Assembly: GCF_036014115.1 (NCBI RefSeq)
Contig: NZ_CP107913.1
Location: forward strand, 6,131,501 to 6,195,500
DNA length: 64,000 nt
Direction of reading: 5' to 3'
DNA from: Streptomyces sp. NBC_00448
GTDB taxonomy: Bacteria; Actinomycetota; Actinomycetes; Streptomycetales; Streptomycetaceae
The notes under the pieces were generated by a model, which worked only from the letters and a program-made list of their open reading frames with translations, had not been told where the DNA came from and ran no database searches. Shown here one piece after another: positions 1-8,172 of the stretch. The position numbers were made by a program, and so were the translations under genes. Numbering within the stretch: the first letter of the stretch is position 1; each line of letters starts with the position of its first letter.

Positions 1-150
1 GCCGCATCGACCGTGCCGGTGGGCGCCGACTCGTTCTGGGGCCTGCGGACCTGGCTGATGGGCCTGTCCGCGCTGCTGCTGCTCCTCGTCGTGATCGCCC
101 CGCCGGCCCTCGCCCGCCGGCTCACCGCCAGAGCAGGAGGGCGCAAATGA
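1..150 (+). CDS. C-terminal end of a membrane-anchored protein (partial)
   Basis: Only the last 49 codons are inside the window. They encode a short polar stretch, one strongly hydrophobic segment (about residues 18-38 of the visible part, with a Leu run) and a basic tail ending in RLTARAGGRK, which is the layout of a C-terminal membrane anchor. The stop codon overlaps the ATG of the next gene in an ATGA arrangement (147-150), so the two are almost certainly translationally coupled and belong to one operon. The following gene ends in the same way, with a single helix and a basic tail. The function cannot be read from this fragment. It may be another extracellular domain protein of the PstS-like cluster, or the tail of a permease. 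Confidence 0.7.
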   Translation, partial: AASTVPVGADSFWGLRTWLMGLSALLLLLVVIAPPALARRLTARAGGRK

Positions 151-2642
151 CCGCGCGCGACGCCCGACCCCGGGCGAACCGGGGGCTGTTCGTACGCCTC
201 GGCGGGCTGGGGTGCGCCCTGCTCGCCGCCGTCGGCCTGGTGCTGCTGCCGCTGCCCGCGGCCGGCACGGCGCACGCGGACGACGCCGGCAGCGGGTCCG
301 CCGTGACGAAGTCCGGTACGAAGGGCACCTGGGACGACTTCACCTCTCTGAAGGTGACCGTCGAGCAGACCAGGGAACTGCGCGGCCAGGGCCTGAAGGT
401 CAACTGGACCGGCGGCGCCCCGACCGCCATGGCCGACTCCAGCAGGTACGGCTACAACTTCCTCCAGATCATGCAGTGCTGGGGTGACTCGCCGGACGGA
501 CCCACCCGCGAGCAGTGCGAGATGGGGACGCCGTCCGGCGGCATCGGCCCGTCCCAGACGGCCAGGCGCGAAGTCGGCTTCACGGTCGGTACCGGGCGGT
601 ACGACCCGCAGGAGACGACGTACACCAGCGGGCAGCAGACCCTGCCGTTCCAGCCGGTGAAGGGCGCCGCCACCACCAACATGAACACGTACTTCAGCAC
701 GTTGACCAGCAACGAGCAGGACTACGCGCCCACCGCGGCCGACGGCACCGGCTCGGTCGTCTTCAGCCTGACCGACGCGGACTACCTCGGCTGCGGGCAG
801 GTGCTCAAGGACGGCGTGCCGCCCGAGCCGTGCTGGCTGGTGGTGGTTCCCCGCGGCACCCACGAGCCCGACGGCTCCACCCCTGACCTCGGCGACGGCG
901 GCCTGGTCACCTCGCCCCTGTCGGCGACGAACTGGGCCCAGCGGATCGTCTTCCGGCTGGACTTCGCACCGGTCGGCGCCTACTGCCCGATCGGGCAGAA
1001 GGAGCGGATGACCACCGGGTCCGAGATGGCCGACGAGGCGATCACCTCGTGGCAGCCGACGATGTGCACCGAGGACAAGATCACCTTCGGCTACGAGTTG
1101 CAGAGCGACGATGTCGGCCGCGGCCAGATCGCCCACCCCAGCGACGGCTCGGCGGGACTGGCCTTCATGGAGTCGCCGATCTCGCCGCCGCCGGACGGCG
1201 CGGCGATCGTGTACGCGCCGGTGGCGGTCTCCGGCCTGGTGATCAGCTACAACGTCGAGGTCGCGGCGTCGACCAAGATGGTGCCGAGAATCCGGCTCAA
1301 TGCCCGGCTGGTCGCCAAGATGCTGACCCTTTCCTACCAGTGGGACGTGCCGGGCCCGGACATCCCGCGCGGAAAACTGTCGGCGCGGAACGCGGAGGGT
1401 CTTTCCAAGGACCCGGAGTTCCTGAAACTCAATCCGGATCTCGGGAACGACCCGGGTTCCAGCCAGATCGAGGGTATCGCGCTTCCGCAGAGCTCCGGCG
1501 ACTTCACCGCGGAACTATGGCGCTGGCTGCGTTCCGACCCGGACGCGAAGAGTTTCCTGGCGGGAAAGCCGGACCCCTGGGGAATGACGATCAATCCCTA
1601 CTTCCTCTCGTTGAAACCGGCCACGTCCGCCATCGCGGACTACCCGAGGCCCGATCCGACGTCGTACACGCCGTCCGCCCAGTACCCGAACCTGCTGATC
1701 GACAGCACCGCGACCAATCCGTACAACGCCGACCTGCACGGCGACGCGACCAGGGTGCTGTCCGCGGCGCAGCCCGGCGCGACGGGCGCGGACCTCATCG
1801 CCCAGCCGCCGAAGCTGCAGACCGGTATGTCCCTGCCGGGGAAGTTCTTCTCCTTCGGTGTGACCGACGCGGCCACCGCCTCCCGCTACCGGCTCGGCGT
1901 CGCCGAACTGCTCAACCCCGCCGGCCAGTGGGTCTCCCCGACCACCGACTCCCTGACCAAGGCGGTGGCGGGCTGGAAGGCCGGCTCCACCAAGGGTGTG
2001 CTGGACGCGGACCCGGGGCTGAAGACGCCGGGCGCCTACCCTCTGGCCACGGTCACCTACGCGGCCGCCTCCGTCGGCCAGGACGCCGCCGCGCGCAAGG
2101 ACTACGCCACCATGCTGCGGTACGTCGCCGGCCCCGGACAGACGACCGGCATCGGTCCCGGCCTGCTCCCGCCCGGCTACGCGCCGCTGCCGGCCGCACT
2201 GCGCGACCAGACGCTCACCGCCGCGTCCGAGCTGGTCACCGGTGTCGTGCCCGCCTCGCCCGGCGGCTCCGGCGGTGGTTCCGACGGCGCGTCGGGCGGC
2301 GGTTCGGGGCTCTCGGGCGGGTCCGGCGGCGGACCGGGCGGCGGCACCGGTACGGCCGGCGCGACGGCGGGCGGCACCGCGGGCGCCACGCCCTCGTCCT
2401 CGCGGTCCGCGTCCCCGGCCGCGCTGAAGAACGGCTCCGGCGGTCCCTCGAACGGCACACCCGTGGCCAAGACCGGCATCACCCCGGGCGCGGTGCTCGG
2501 CGCGGTGCGCTGGGTGCTGCTGATCGTGCTGATCGCGGGCATCGCCGCCTCGCTGGGCGGACCGCTGCTGATGCGCGCGGGCGGCATACGCGGCGCGGGC
2601 CGCTCCCTGATACCGGCGCGCTTCCGGCGGAGCACGGCATGA
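147..2642 (+). CDS. Large membrane-anchored PstS-like substrate-binding protein
   Basis: An 831-residue surface protein. Residues 1-45 are a signal peptide with a basic start, a Leu/Ala core and an AHA-type cleavage site. A large extracellular region follows, in which the stretch near residues 353-370 (VYAPVAVSGLVISYNVE) looks like the ligand-lobe strand of periplasmic phosphate-binding (PstS-type) proteins. Residues about 700-770 are a Gly/Ser/Ala-rich linker, residues about 789-808 form one membrane helix, and the tail is basic. Classical PstS proteins are about 350-400 residues and lipid-anchored, so this protein is twice the usual size and anchored at its C-terminus. It overlaps the preceding gene by 4 bases and is followed by a second, small PstS-like protein. 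The ligand is not proven: phosphate is the family default, and the context could suit another anion or a structural role. Confidence 0.75.
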   Translation: MTARDARPRANRGLFVRLGGLGCALLAAVGLVLLPLPAAGTAHADDAGSGSAVTKSGTKGTWDDFTSLKVTVEQTRELRGQGLKVNWTGGAPTAMADSSRYGYNFLQIMQCWGDSPDGPTREQCEMGTPSGGIGPSQTARREVGFTVGTGRYDPQETTYTSGQQTLPFQPVKGAATTNMNTYFSTLTSNEQDYAPTAADGTGSVVFSLTDADYLGCGQVLKDGVPPEPCWLVVVPRGTHEPDGSTPDLGDGGLVTSPLSATNWAQRIVFRLDFAPVGAYCPIGQKERMTTGSEMADEAITSWQPTMCTEDKITFGYELQSDDVGRGQIAHPSDGSAGLAFMESPISPPPDGAAIVYAPVAVSGLVISYNVEVAASTKMVPRIRLNARLVAKMLTLSYQWDVPGPDIPRGKLSARNAEGLSKDPEFLKLNPDLGNDPGSSQIEGIALPQSSGDFTAELWRWLRSDPDAKSFLAGKPDPWGMTINPYFLSLKPATSAIADYPRPDPTSYTPSAQYPNLLIDSTATNPYNADLHGDATRVLSAAQPGATGADLIAQPPKLQTGMSLPGKFFSFGVTDAATASRYRLGVAELLNPAGQWVSPTTDSLTKAVAGWKAGSTKGVLDADPGLKTPGAYPLATVTYAAASVGQDAAARKDYATMLRYVAGPGQTTGIGPGLLPPGYAPLPAALRDQTLTAASELVTGVVPASPGGSGGGSDGASGGGSGLSGGSGGGPGGGTGTAGATAGGTAGATPSSSRSASPAALKNGSGGPSNGTPVAKTGITPGAVLGAVRWVLLIVLIAGIAASLGGPLLMRAGGIRGAGRSLIPARFRRSTA

Positions 2643-2911
2643 GCGGGCCGCTGTCCGCCGGCGGGAACGCGCGCACGCCGCGGGACCTGCGCGCCCCGTG
2701 GAAGGAAAATCGAGATTACTTCTGCCGCCCTTCTGTTCACTTTACCGGGGCTTTTGATTTGGTTGCCGCGCGGAGATGAAGTGGGCAGAGTATTCGGTGT
2801 CCGGCCCGGCCGGATGTTCCAGGGAATTGCGCACTGCCCGGGGAACGGGGAATTGCGTGGTTCCCGGCACGTCACACCTGAAATTCCATCCGCCTCATAC
2901 GGAGGAAGCAA

Positions 2912-4015
2912 GTGAACGTGAAACTCGCCAAGCGGGCGGCGATCGCCGCGGGCGTCGCCGCACTGAGTCTCGGACTGGCCATGCCCACCGCGCAGGCCGA
3001 CCCGGGCAGCGACCCTGTCACCGGCAGCAACTTCCGTGAGCTCGTCGGCGTCGGTTCCGACACCACGCAGGACGTGCTCAACGGTCTGGCCAACGAGGTC
3101 CAGGACCCGGACCTCGACCCGGCGTCGCTGTTGATCGCCTCCTACGACGCGGTCGACCCCGCCACCGGCGCGGTGCACGGCAACATCACCACCCGGGCCG
3201 GACACTCCCCGGTGCAGCGGCCGAACGGCTCCGGCGAGGGCGTCAACGGCCTCGCCGCCGACATCACCGCCGGCACCAACAACTTCGACTTCGCGCGTTC
3301 CTCCAGCGCACCCAGCCACCCCGCCTCCGACGGCATCAGCGGCACCTGGGTTCCGTTCGCCCTGGACGCGGTCACCGTGGCGGTCTCCGGCACCAGCACC
3401 CTGCCGGCGAACTTCACCACGCAGCAGCTCACCCGCGCCTACAACTGCCAGGACCCGGCGACCGGCAACCCGCTGGCGGCCGGTCAGTTCCCCGTGATCG
3501 GCGGCGTGACCGTCCACCCGCTGGTGCCGCAGGCCGGCTCCGGCACCCGGAAGTTCTGGGCGGCCACCCTCGGCTTCAACGCCACCACCCTGCCCTCCTG
3601 CGTCAAGGACACCGACAAGGACGGTGTCTCGGTCGAGGAGCACGACGGCGGCTCGCTGAAGCGCACCGTCGCCGCCGACGGCGCCGAGGACATCGCCCCG
3701 TTCTCCATCGCCCAGTACATCGCGCAGAGCAACAGCGCGGTGACCGGGGTGCGCAACCGCATCCACGGCGCCCAACTGCGCTCGATCGACAACGTCGCCC
3801 CCGTGGTCAGCAGCAAGTTGAACACCTCGTTCCCGATCCACCGCGACGTCTACAACGTGTTCCAGACCTCCCGGCTGACCGAGCCGGACATCGCGCAGGC
3901 CTTCGTCGGCCCGAACTCCGACGTCTGCGCCAGCACCGACGTCATCCAGGAGTACGGCTTCGGCACCCTCACCGACTGCGGCAGCACCAGCGTGACCGGC
4001 GCGCTGATCCTCTGA
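2912..4015 (+). CDS. Secreted PstS-like substrate-binding protein
   Basis: A 367-residue secreted protein starting at GTG 2912 behind a GGAGGA ribosome binding site (2901-2906). Residues 1-30 are a signal peptide ending in AQA-D. The mature part begins with VGSDTTQDVLNGLANEV (about 47-63), a typical start of PstS-family binding proteins. A segment reading FDFARSSSAP (about 126-135) precedes VPFALDAVTVAVSG (about 148-161), which matches the sugar- or phosphate-binding-protein hinge. There is no lipobox, sorting signal or C-terminal helix, so it is probably released or held by partners. It sits 269 bp after the large PstS-like gene, a gap with no other gene and probably its own promoter. A plausible role is capture of phosphate or a related oxyanion outside the membrane. 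Confidence 0.8.
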   Translation: MNVKLAKRAAIAAGVAALSLGLAMPTAQADPGSDPVTGSNFRELVGVGSDTTQDVLNGLANEVQDPDLDPASLLIASYDAVDPATGAVHGNITTRAGHSPVQRPNGSGEGVNGLAADITAGTNNFDFARSSSAPSHPASDGISGTWVPFALDAVTVAVSGTSTLPANFTTQQLTRAYNCQDPATGNPLAAGQFPVIGGVTVHPLVPQAGSGTRKFWAATLGFNATTLPSCVKDTDKDGVSVEEHDGGSLKRTVAADGAEDIAPFSIAQYIAQSNSAVTGVRNRIHGAQLRSIDNVAPVVSSKLNTSFPIHRDVYNVFQTSRLTEPDIAQAFVGPNSDVCASTDVIQEYGFGTLTDCGSTSVTGALIL

Positions 4016-4040
4016 CCTGACCCGTAGCACCACCGCCGGG

Positions 4041-4068
4041 GCCGGGCACCCGTTCGCGGGTGCCCGGC
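4041..4068. promoter_or_regulatory. Intercistronic stem-loop, copy 1
   Basis: A perfect 11-bp stem (GCCGGGCACCC at 4041-4051 with GGGTGCCCGGC at 4058-4068) closes a 6-base loop between the PstS-like gene and the first Ig-like gene. There is no U-tract. The same stem sequence recurs before the second Ig-like gene (5258-5282), which suggests a shared role such as partial termination or protection of the mRNA ends. Confidence 0.65.
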
Positions 4069-4100
4069 CACCCCCCGGACCTCCAGGGAGAAGACCACCG

Positions 4101-5228
4101 ATGAACCGAAGACTGTACGGCGCGCTGGTCGGCGCGCTGACCGTGCTCCTGGGCGCCGGCGCCGCGCTCACCACGAGCGGCACCGCGAGCGCGCAGAACG
4201 CGACCCGGGCCGCGACGGCCGGGCCGAAGGTCACCCTCACCGCCCGCAGCGACAGCCTCACCGACAGCTCGCCGTTCAGTTCCGTCTCGGTCGCCCGGGC
4301 CTGCCCGGCCGGCTACCAGGACAACCTCGCCGTGTACCTCGTGGTGCCCGACGGCCGCGAATCCGCGCTCGCGGCCAACCTCACCGACGGTGCCCCGTAC
4401 AGCGGCGACGCCGTCACCACCCGGCCGCCCGCCCAGTCGGGCCCCGGTGTCCTGGTGCGGTCGATCGCCTCCGCCTTCCAGACCGTGCACGTGCCCGTCG
4501 CCGACGGCGTCTACCCGATCCACGTGGTGTGCGGCAACGCCGACCACGCGGACTTCCCCGACCGGCCGTCGGCCACCGGCTTCATCCAGGTCACGGGCAG
4601 CACCTTCGCCGTCGACGACCTGCCCGCGCCGGTCGAGACCACGCTGCGGCTGTCCGGCGATCCGGCGGGCCACGTCCAGGCCGGCAGCCCCTTCACGCTG
4701 ACCGCGCACGTCAGCCCGAAGGCGAGCGGCACGGTCCGGTTCACCACCGACAACACCACCCCGATCGGCGATCCGGTGCCGGTGGTGGACGGCACCGCGA
4801 GCGTCACCGCGCCGGCCAACGGCACCGCCGCGGTACGCCGTTACGTCGCCACCTTCGTGCCGTCCGACCCGATCGGCTACGCGCAGGACGTGGCGGTCTT
4901 CTCGTACTCCTTCACCGCGGCGCCCGGCATCCAGGTCACCGACGCGGACGGCGACCCGCTCGGCGGCACCCCGCGCCTGGTGCCCGGCCAGCACATCGAG
5001 GTCTCCGCGCAGGGCTTCCTGCCCGCCGCGCAGGAGCAGGTCGACCCGCGCGTCAGTGGCGCGCTCGCGCTCTTCCCCGCGGTCACCACCGACACGGCCG
5101 GCTCGGTGAGCGGCTACGACCTCCAGGTGCCGTGGCTGATCGCCGACGGCACCCACACGCTGACCCTCCAGGGCAGGACCAGCCACCTCTCGGTCACCTT
5201 CACCTTCACCACGAAGTGGCGGTCATGA
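4101..5228 (+). CDS. Secreted Ig-like domain repeat protein A
   Basis: A 375-residue secreted protein with a signal peptide (residues 1-32, ending ASA-Q). A first beta-rich domain (about 45-165) contains Cys residues in ACPAGYQDNL and HVVCGN. A bacterial Ig-like repeat follows (about 178-262), with the family's characteristic SGTVRFTTDN and YVATFVPSDP strands, and then a third beta-rich domain to the end. There is no sorting signal or membrane helix at the C-terminus. The next gene encodes a paralogue with the same domain order plus an LAATG anchor, so the two look like products of one duplication. The ATG at 4101 follows a GGGAGAAG site. The role is probably structural or adhesive on the cell surface; no enzyme motif is visible. 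Confidence 0.75.
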   Translation: MNRRLYGALVGALTVLLGAGAALTTSGTASAQNATRAATAGPKVTLTARSDSLTDSSPFSSVSVARACPAGYQDNLAVYLVVPDGRESALAANLTDGAPYSGDAVTTRPPAQSGPGVLVRSIASAFQTVHVPVADGVYPIHVVCGNADHADFPDRPSATGFIQVTGSTFAVDDLPAPVETTLRLSGDPAGHVQAGSPFTLTAHVSPKASGTVRFTTDNTTPIGDPVPVVDGTASVTAPANGTAAVRRYVATFVPSDPIGYAQDVAVFSYSFTAAPGIQVTDADGDPLGGTPRLVPGQHIEVSAQGFLPAAQEQVDPRVSGALALFPAVTTDTAGSVSGYDLQVPWLIADGTHTLTLQGRTSHLSVTFTFTTKWRS

Positions 5229-5257
5229 CGATCTGACCAGCACGAACCGCACCACTG

Positions 5258-5282
5258 GCCGGGCACCCCACAGGTGCCCGGC
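5258..5282. promoter_or_regulatory. Intercistronic stem-loop, copy 2
   Basis: A perfect 10-bp stem (GCCGGGCACC at 5258-5267 with GGTGCCCGGC at 5273-5282) with a 5-base loop, between the two Ig-like genes. The stem is nearly identical in sequence to the one at 4041-4068 and occupies the same position relative to the downstream gene. Confidence 0.65.
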
Positions 5283-5342
5283 TGCCGCCGTGGACACGGC
5301 GGCACCGCACCGCCGACCGCACCCCCGAGGGGACGAGGAGAG

Positions 5343-6818
5343 ATGAAACGAAGAATGCACGCCGCAGTGCTGAGCGTGCTCGCACTGATCCTGGGCACCG
5401 GAGCACTGGTGTTCACCACATCGGGGGCCGCGCACGCGGACATCAACGGCACCGTGACCCTCACGCCGAGCAGCGGCACCGTCACCGACAAGCCCTTCGT
5501 CACCGGGCTGTCGCTGTCGGCGGGTTGCCCGGCGCCCTACCAGGACGCGCTGCGGGTCTCGCTGATCACGCCGGACGGCCTGACGAAGGCCCTGCTGGTC
5601 GTCAAGGACGGCGCCCCGTACACGAGCGTGCCGGCCGAAGTGACGCTGCCGGCCACCGCGCCCACGGGTGACGCCTACGTCTCCATCAGCACCGCGCTGC
5701 GGACGGTCACCGACGGCACCTACCCGCTCACCGTGGAGTGCGGTCTCGCCACCCCGGCCACCGACCAGGCGCTGCGGACGTACACCATGGCCATCGAGAT
5801 CACCGGGCAGAACTGGGCGGTGGAGCAGACCGCGCCGGCGACGCAGACCACGGTCACCCTCACCGAGAGCCCGGTCGGCCACGCCCAGGTGAACAACAAG
5901 GTCGCCCTCACCGCGAAGGTCCAGCCGGCCGACGCGGCGGGGCGGGTCCAGTTCCTGCGGGACGGCACCAGCCAGATCGCGACCGCCACCGTGGCCGACG
6001 GCACGGCGACGGCGCAACTCCCGGCGCTGGCCAACCCGGCGCTGGTGCCGCTCGGGGCGATCTTCGTGCCGGACGACAACACGAAGTACACGCAGAGCTC
6101 CACGACGGTGAGTTACGCGATCGTCGACGAGCCCGACGTCACGGTGCTCGACGACACCGGCAACGCGCTGAGCGACACGCCGAACCTGAAGGGCGGTCAG
6201 AAGATCGCGGTGACGGCCACCGGGTTCCTGCCGGCGCCGTCCGGCAGTTCGGGGGAGAGCGTGGACCTCACGCTGGACGGTGCCGCGGCGACGCCCGCCA
6301 CCGCGCCCGCCGACAGTGCCGGCGCCGTCGACAACCTCGCCTACACGCTGCCGGATTCCGTTGCCGAAGGCAGCCACAAGCTGACGCTCACCGGGCACAC
6401 CAGCGGCATCGCGGTGGACTTCCCGTTCACCGTCGGCGCGGCGGCGAGCACCAGCGGTACGACCGCGGGGGACACGTCGGGTGACACCTCCGGGGACTCG
6501 TCCGGCAGCACGGCCGGGGACACCTCCGGGGACTCCTCGGGCGCCACGGCCGGGGACACCTCCGGTGACACCTCTGGTGACACGTCCGGCACTTCGGGCA
6601 GCGACACCGGTGGCGACATCGGCGGCGGGTCCGGCGACAGCGGTGGTACCAGCGGCGGCACCTCCGGCGGCGGCGGAACGCTCGCGGCCACCGGCGCCAC
6701 CGGGGTCCTCCCGCTGACCGGGCTCGCCCTGGTGCTCGCCGCGGGCGGCGGCTACGCCGTCCACCGGGTGCGCCGCAACGGCAAGTTGCTCAGCTTCGGC
6801 CCGAGCCCGAGGGACTGA
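5343..6818 (+). CDS. Ig-like surface protein B with LAATG sorting signal
   Basis: A 491-residue paralogue of the preceding protein. The start is set at ATG 5343, just after a GGACGAGGAGAG ribosome binding site; a longer frame upstream would precede that site and the signal peptide (residues 1-33). The Ig-like repeat lies at about 159-250. Residues about 370-446 are a low-complexity linker of Gly, Asp, Thr and Ser built from short repeats such as GDTSGDTS. The C-terminus carries LAATG (447-451), a hydrophobic helix and a basic HRVRR tail, the three-part sorting signal used by class E sortases (LAxTG). The next gene encodes a sortase-fold protein, but that protein lacks catalytic residues, so covalent anchoring would need a sortase encoded elsewhere. 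Confidence 0.8.
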   Translation: MKRRMHAAVLSVLALILGTGALVFTTSGAAHADINGTVTLTPSSGTVTDKPFVTGLSLSAGCPAPYQDALRVSLITPDGLTKALLVVKDGAPYTSVPAEVTLPATAPTGDAYVSISTALRTVTDGTYPLTVECGLATPATDQALRTYTMAIEITGQNWAVEQTAPATQTTVTLTESPVGHAQVNNKVALTAKVQPADAAGRVQFLRDGTSQIATATVADGTATAQLPALANPALVPLGAIFVPDDNTKYTQSSTTVSYAIVDEPDVTVLDDTGNALSDTPNLKGGQKIAVTATGFLPAPSGSSGESVDLTLDGAAATPATAPADSAGAVDNLAYTLPDSVAEGSHKLTLTGHTSGIAVDFPFTVGAAASTSGTTAGDTSGDTSGDSSGSTAGDTSGDSSGATAGDTSGDTSGDTSGTSGSDTGGDIGGGSGDSGGTSGGTSGGGGTLAATGATGVLPLTGLALVLAAGGGYAVHRVRRNGKLLSFGPSPRD

Positions 6819-6874
6819 CCCACTCAGCCGGGCCGGCGCGGCGCGATCCGGGGCGACCCGGGCCGAGCCGCGCC

Positions 6875-7095
6875 GACCCGGCGGGGCAGGGCCCCAAGTG
6901 CCGTATCCGGCAGGGCGATCAGCCCGCTCTACGAGGTCCCCGCGCGACGCCGACCGCTGGCGGGACCTTCCAACCACCGCACCCCTGACCCGGCGGAGCA
7001 GGTTCCAACTTCCCTACCCCGCAGGGCGATCGGCCCGCCCTACGGGTCCCCCCGCGCCGCCGACCGTCGTCCCAGCCCCCCAACCACCGCACCCC
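6875..7095. repeat. Imperfect tandem duplication, about 111 bp unit
   Basis: Most of the 308-bp gap before the sortase-like gene is two copies of one unit. Anchors repeat at near-constant offset: GACCCGGCGGGGCAGG at 6875 and GACCCGGCGGAGCAGG at 6987, CAGGGCGATC at 6911 and 7022, CAACCACCGCACCCC at 6971 and 7081. The copies differ by many substitutions and small indels, so the duplication is not recent. No coding potential was seen in the gap. Confidence 0.8.
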
Positions 7096-7126
7096 ACCGC
7101 CCGATCCGCATCGAAGGAGCGCACCC

Positions 7127-8077
7127 GTGGCCGTCGTCTCACCGTCGCAGCCTCAGGCCGGGCCGCCGTACCCGCCGCCGCGATCGCGGGCGGAGCCGGC
7201 GCCGGAGCCGCCGTCCGGCAGGGGCGGCAGCGGCCGGCCGGACCCGTGGCTCGCGATCCCGGGCGCGGCGCTGACCGTCCTGGCCGCGCTGCTGCTCGGC
7301 TTCGCCGCGAACCTCACGGTGCTCGGCCACATCGAGCACGCCCGCGCCCAGCAGACCGAATACGACCGGCTGCGCGCCGAACTCGCCCTGGGCACCGCCC
7401 CGGTGGGACCGAAGGACGCGCGCGGCAAGGAGGTGCGCAGCGGCGCCCCGGTCGCGGTGCTGCACATCCCCGCCATCGGCCTGCGCGAAGTCGTCTTCCA
7501 GGGCACCACCTCCGGCGTGCTGATGTCGGGGCCGGGCCACCTGCGCAACACCCCCATGCCCGGCCAGGCCGGCACCAGCACGATCATGGGACGGCAGTGG
7601 GGCTACGGCAGCCCCTTCAACCACCTCGCCCGGCTGCACGCCGGCGACCCGATCACCGTCACCACCGGCCAGGGCCACGCGCAGTACAAGGTGACCGACG
7701 TACGCCGGGCCGGCGACCCCACCCCGCCCCAACTGACTGCGGGCGGAGGACGGTTGACGCTGGTCACCGCGACCGGCGGGCTCTACACGCCGCACGGGGT
7801 GCTGCGGGTCGACGCCGACCTGGTCGGCACCGCGCAGCCCGCACCGGCGGCCGGCGGCGCCGTCTCCTCGGCCGAACTGCCGCTGTCCGGTGACCCGTCG
7901 GTCTGGCTGCCGGTCCTGCTGTGGCTCCAGGCGCTGCTGCTCGCCACGGTCGCGGTGAGCTGGGCGCACCGCCGCTGGGGCAGCTGGCAGAGCTGGATCA
8001 CCGGGGTGCCGGTGCTCACCGCCCTGGTCATCGCGCTGTCGGGCGCGGCCACCGAACTGCTGCCCAACCTGCTGTGA
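7127..8077 (+). CDS. Sortase-fold membrane protein lacking the catalytic residues
   Basis: A 316-residue protein starting at GTG 7127 behind GAAGGAG (7113-7119). It has one N-terminal helix (about 35-60), a sortase domain (about 105-230) and two C-terminal helices (about 257-282 and 290-316). The sortase fold is recognisable from IPAIGLREVVFQG, the MSGPGHLRNTPMPGQ strand, FNHLARLHAGDPITVTT and the LTLVTATGG strand. Active sortases carry a His in a GHR-type motif, a Cys in a TLxTC motif and a late Arg. Here the first is GRQ (Arg156 in place of His), the second is TLVTA (Ala215 in place of Cys), and the late Arg position of the usual RLVV strand reads VLRV. It should therefore be inactive as a transpeptidase and may act as a scaffold or binding partner. 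The reading depends on the motif alignment, which was done by eye. Confidence 0.8.
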   Translation: MAVVSPSQPQAGPPYPPPRSRAEPAPEPPSGRGGSGRPDPWLAIPGAALTVLAALLLGFAANLTVLGHIEHARAQQTEYDRLRAELALGTAPVGPKDARGKEVRSGAPVAVLHIPAIGLREVVFQGTTSGVLMSGPGHLRNTPMPGQAGTSTIMGRQWGYGSPFNHLARLHAGDPITVTTGQGHAQYKVTDVRRAGDPTPPQLTAGGGRLTLVTATGGLYTPHGVLRVDADLVGTAQPAPAAGGAVSSAELPLSGDPSVWLPVLLWLQALLLATVAVSWAHRRWGSWQSWITGVPVLTALVIALSGAATELLPNLL

Positions 8078-8172
8078 CCCGCCCTGTCGTGACCCGCCTT
8101 GCTGTGACCCGCCCGGGCCGGGCGCGGTCCGCGCCGCCCGCACACCGCTCCGTCTGAGGGGATCGCCACTCG

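Noticed and set aside
2177..4261. Long minus-strand open frame opposite the PstS-like genes
   Set aside because: It is a shadow of the plus-strand genes: no start with a ribosome binding site, Val/Gly/Arg/Asp-rich low-complexity product, and the plus strand has signal peptides and family motifs.
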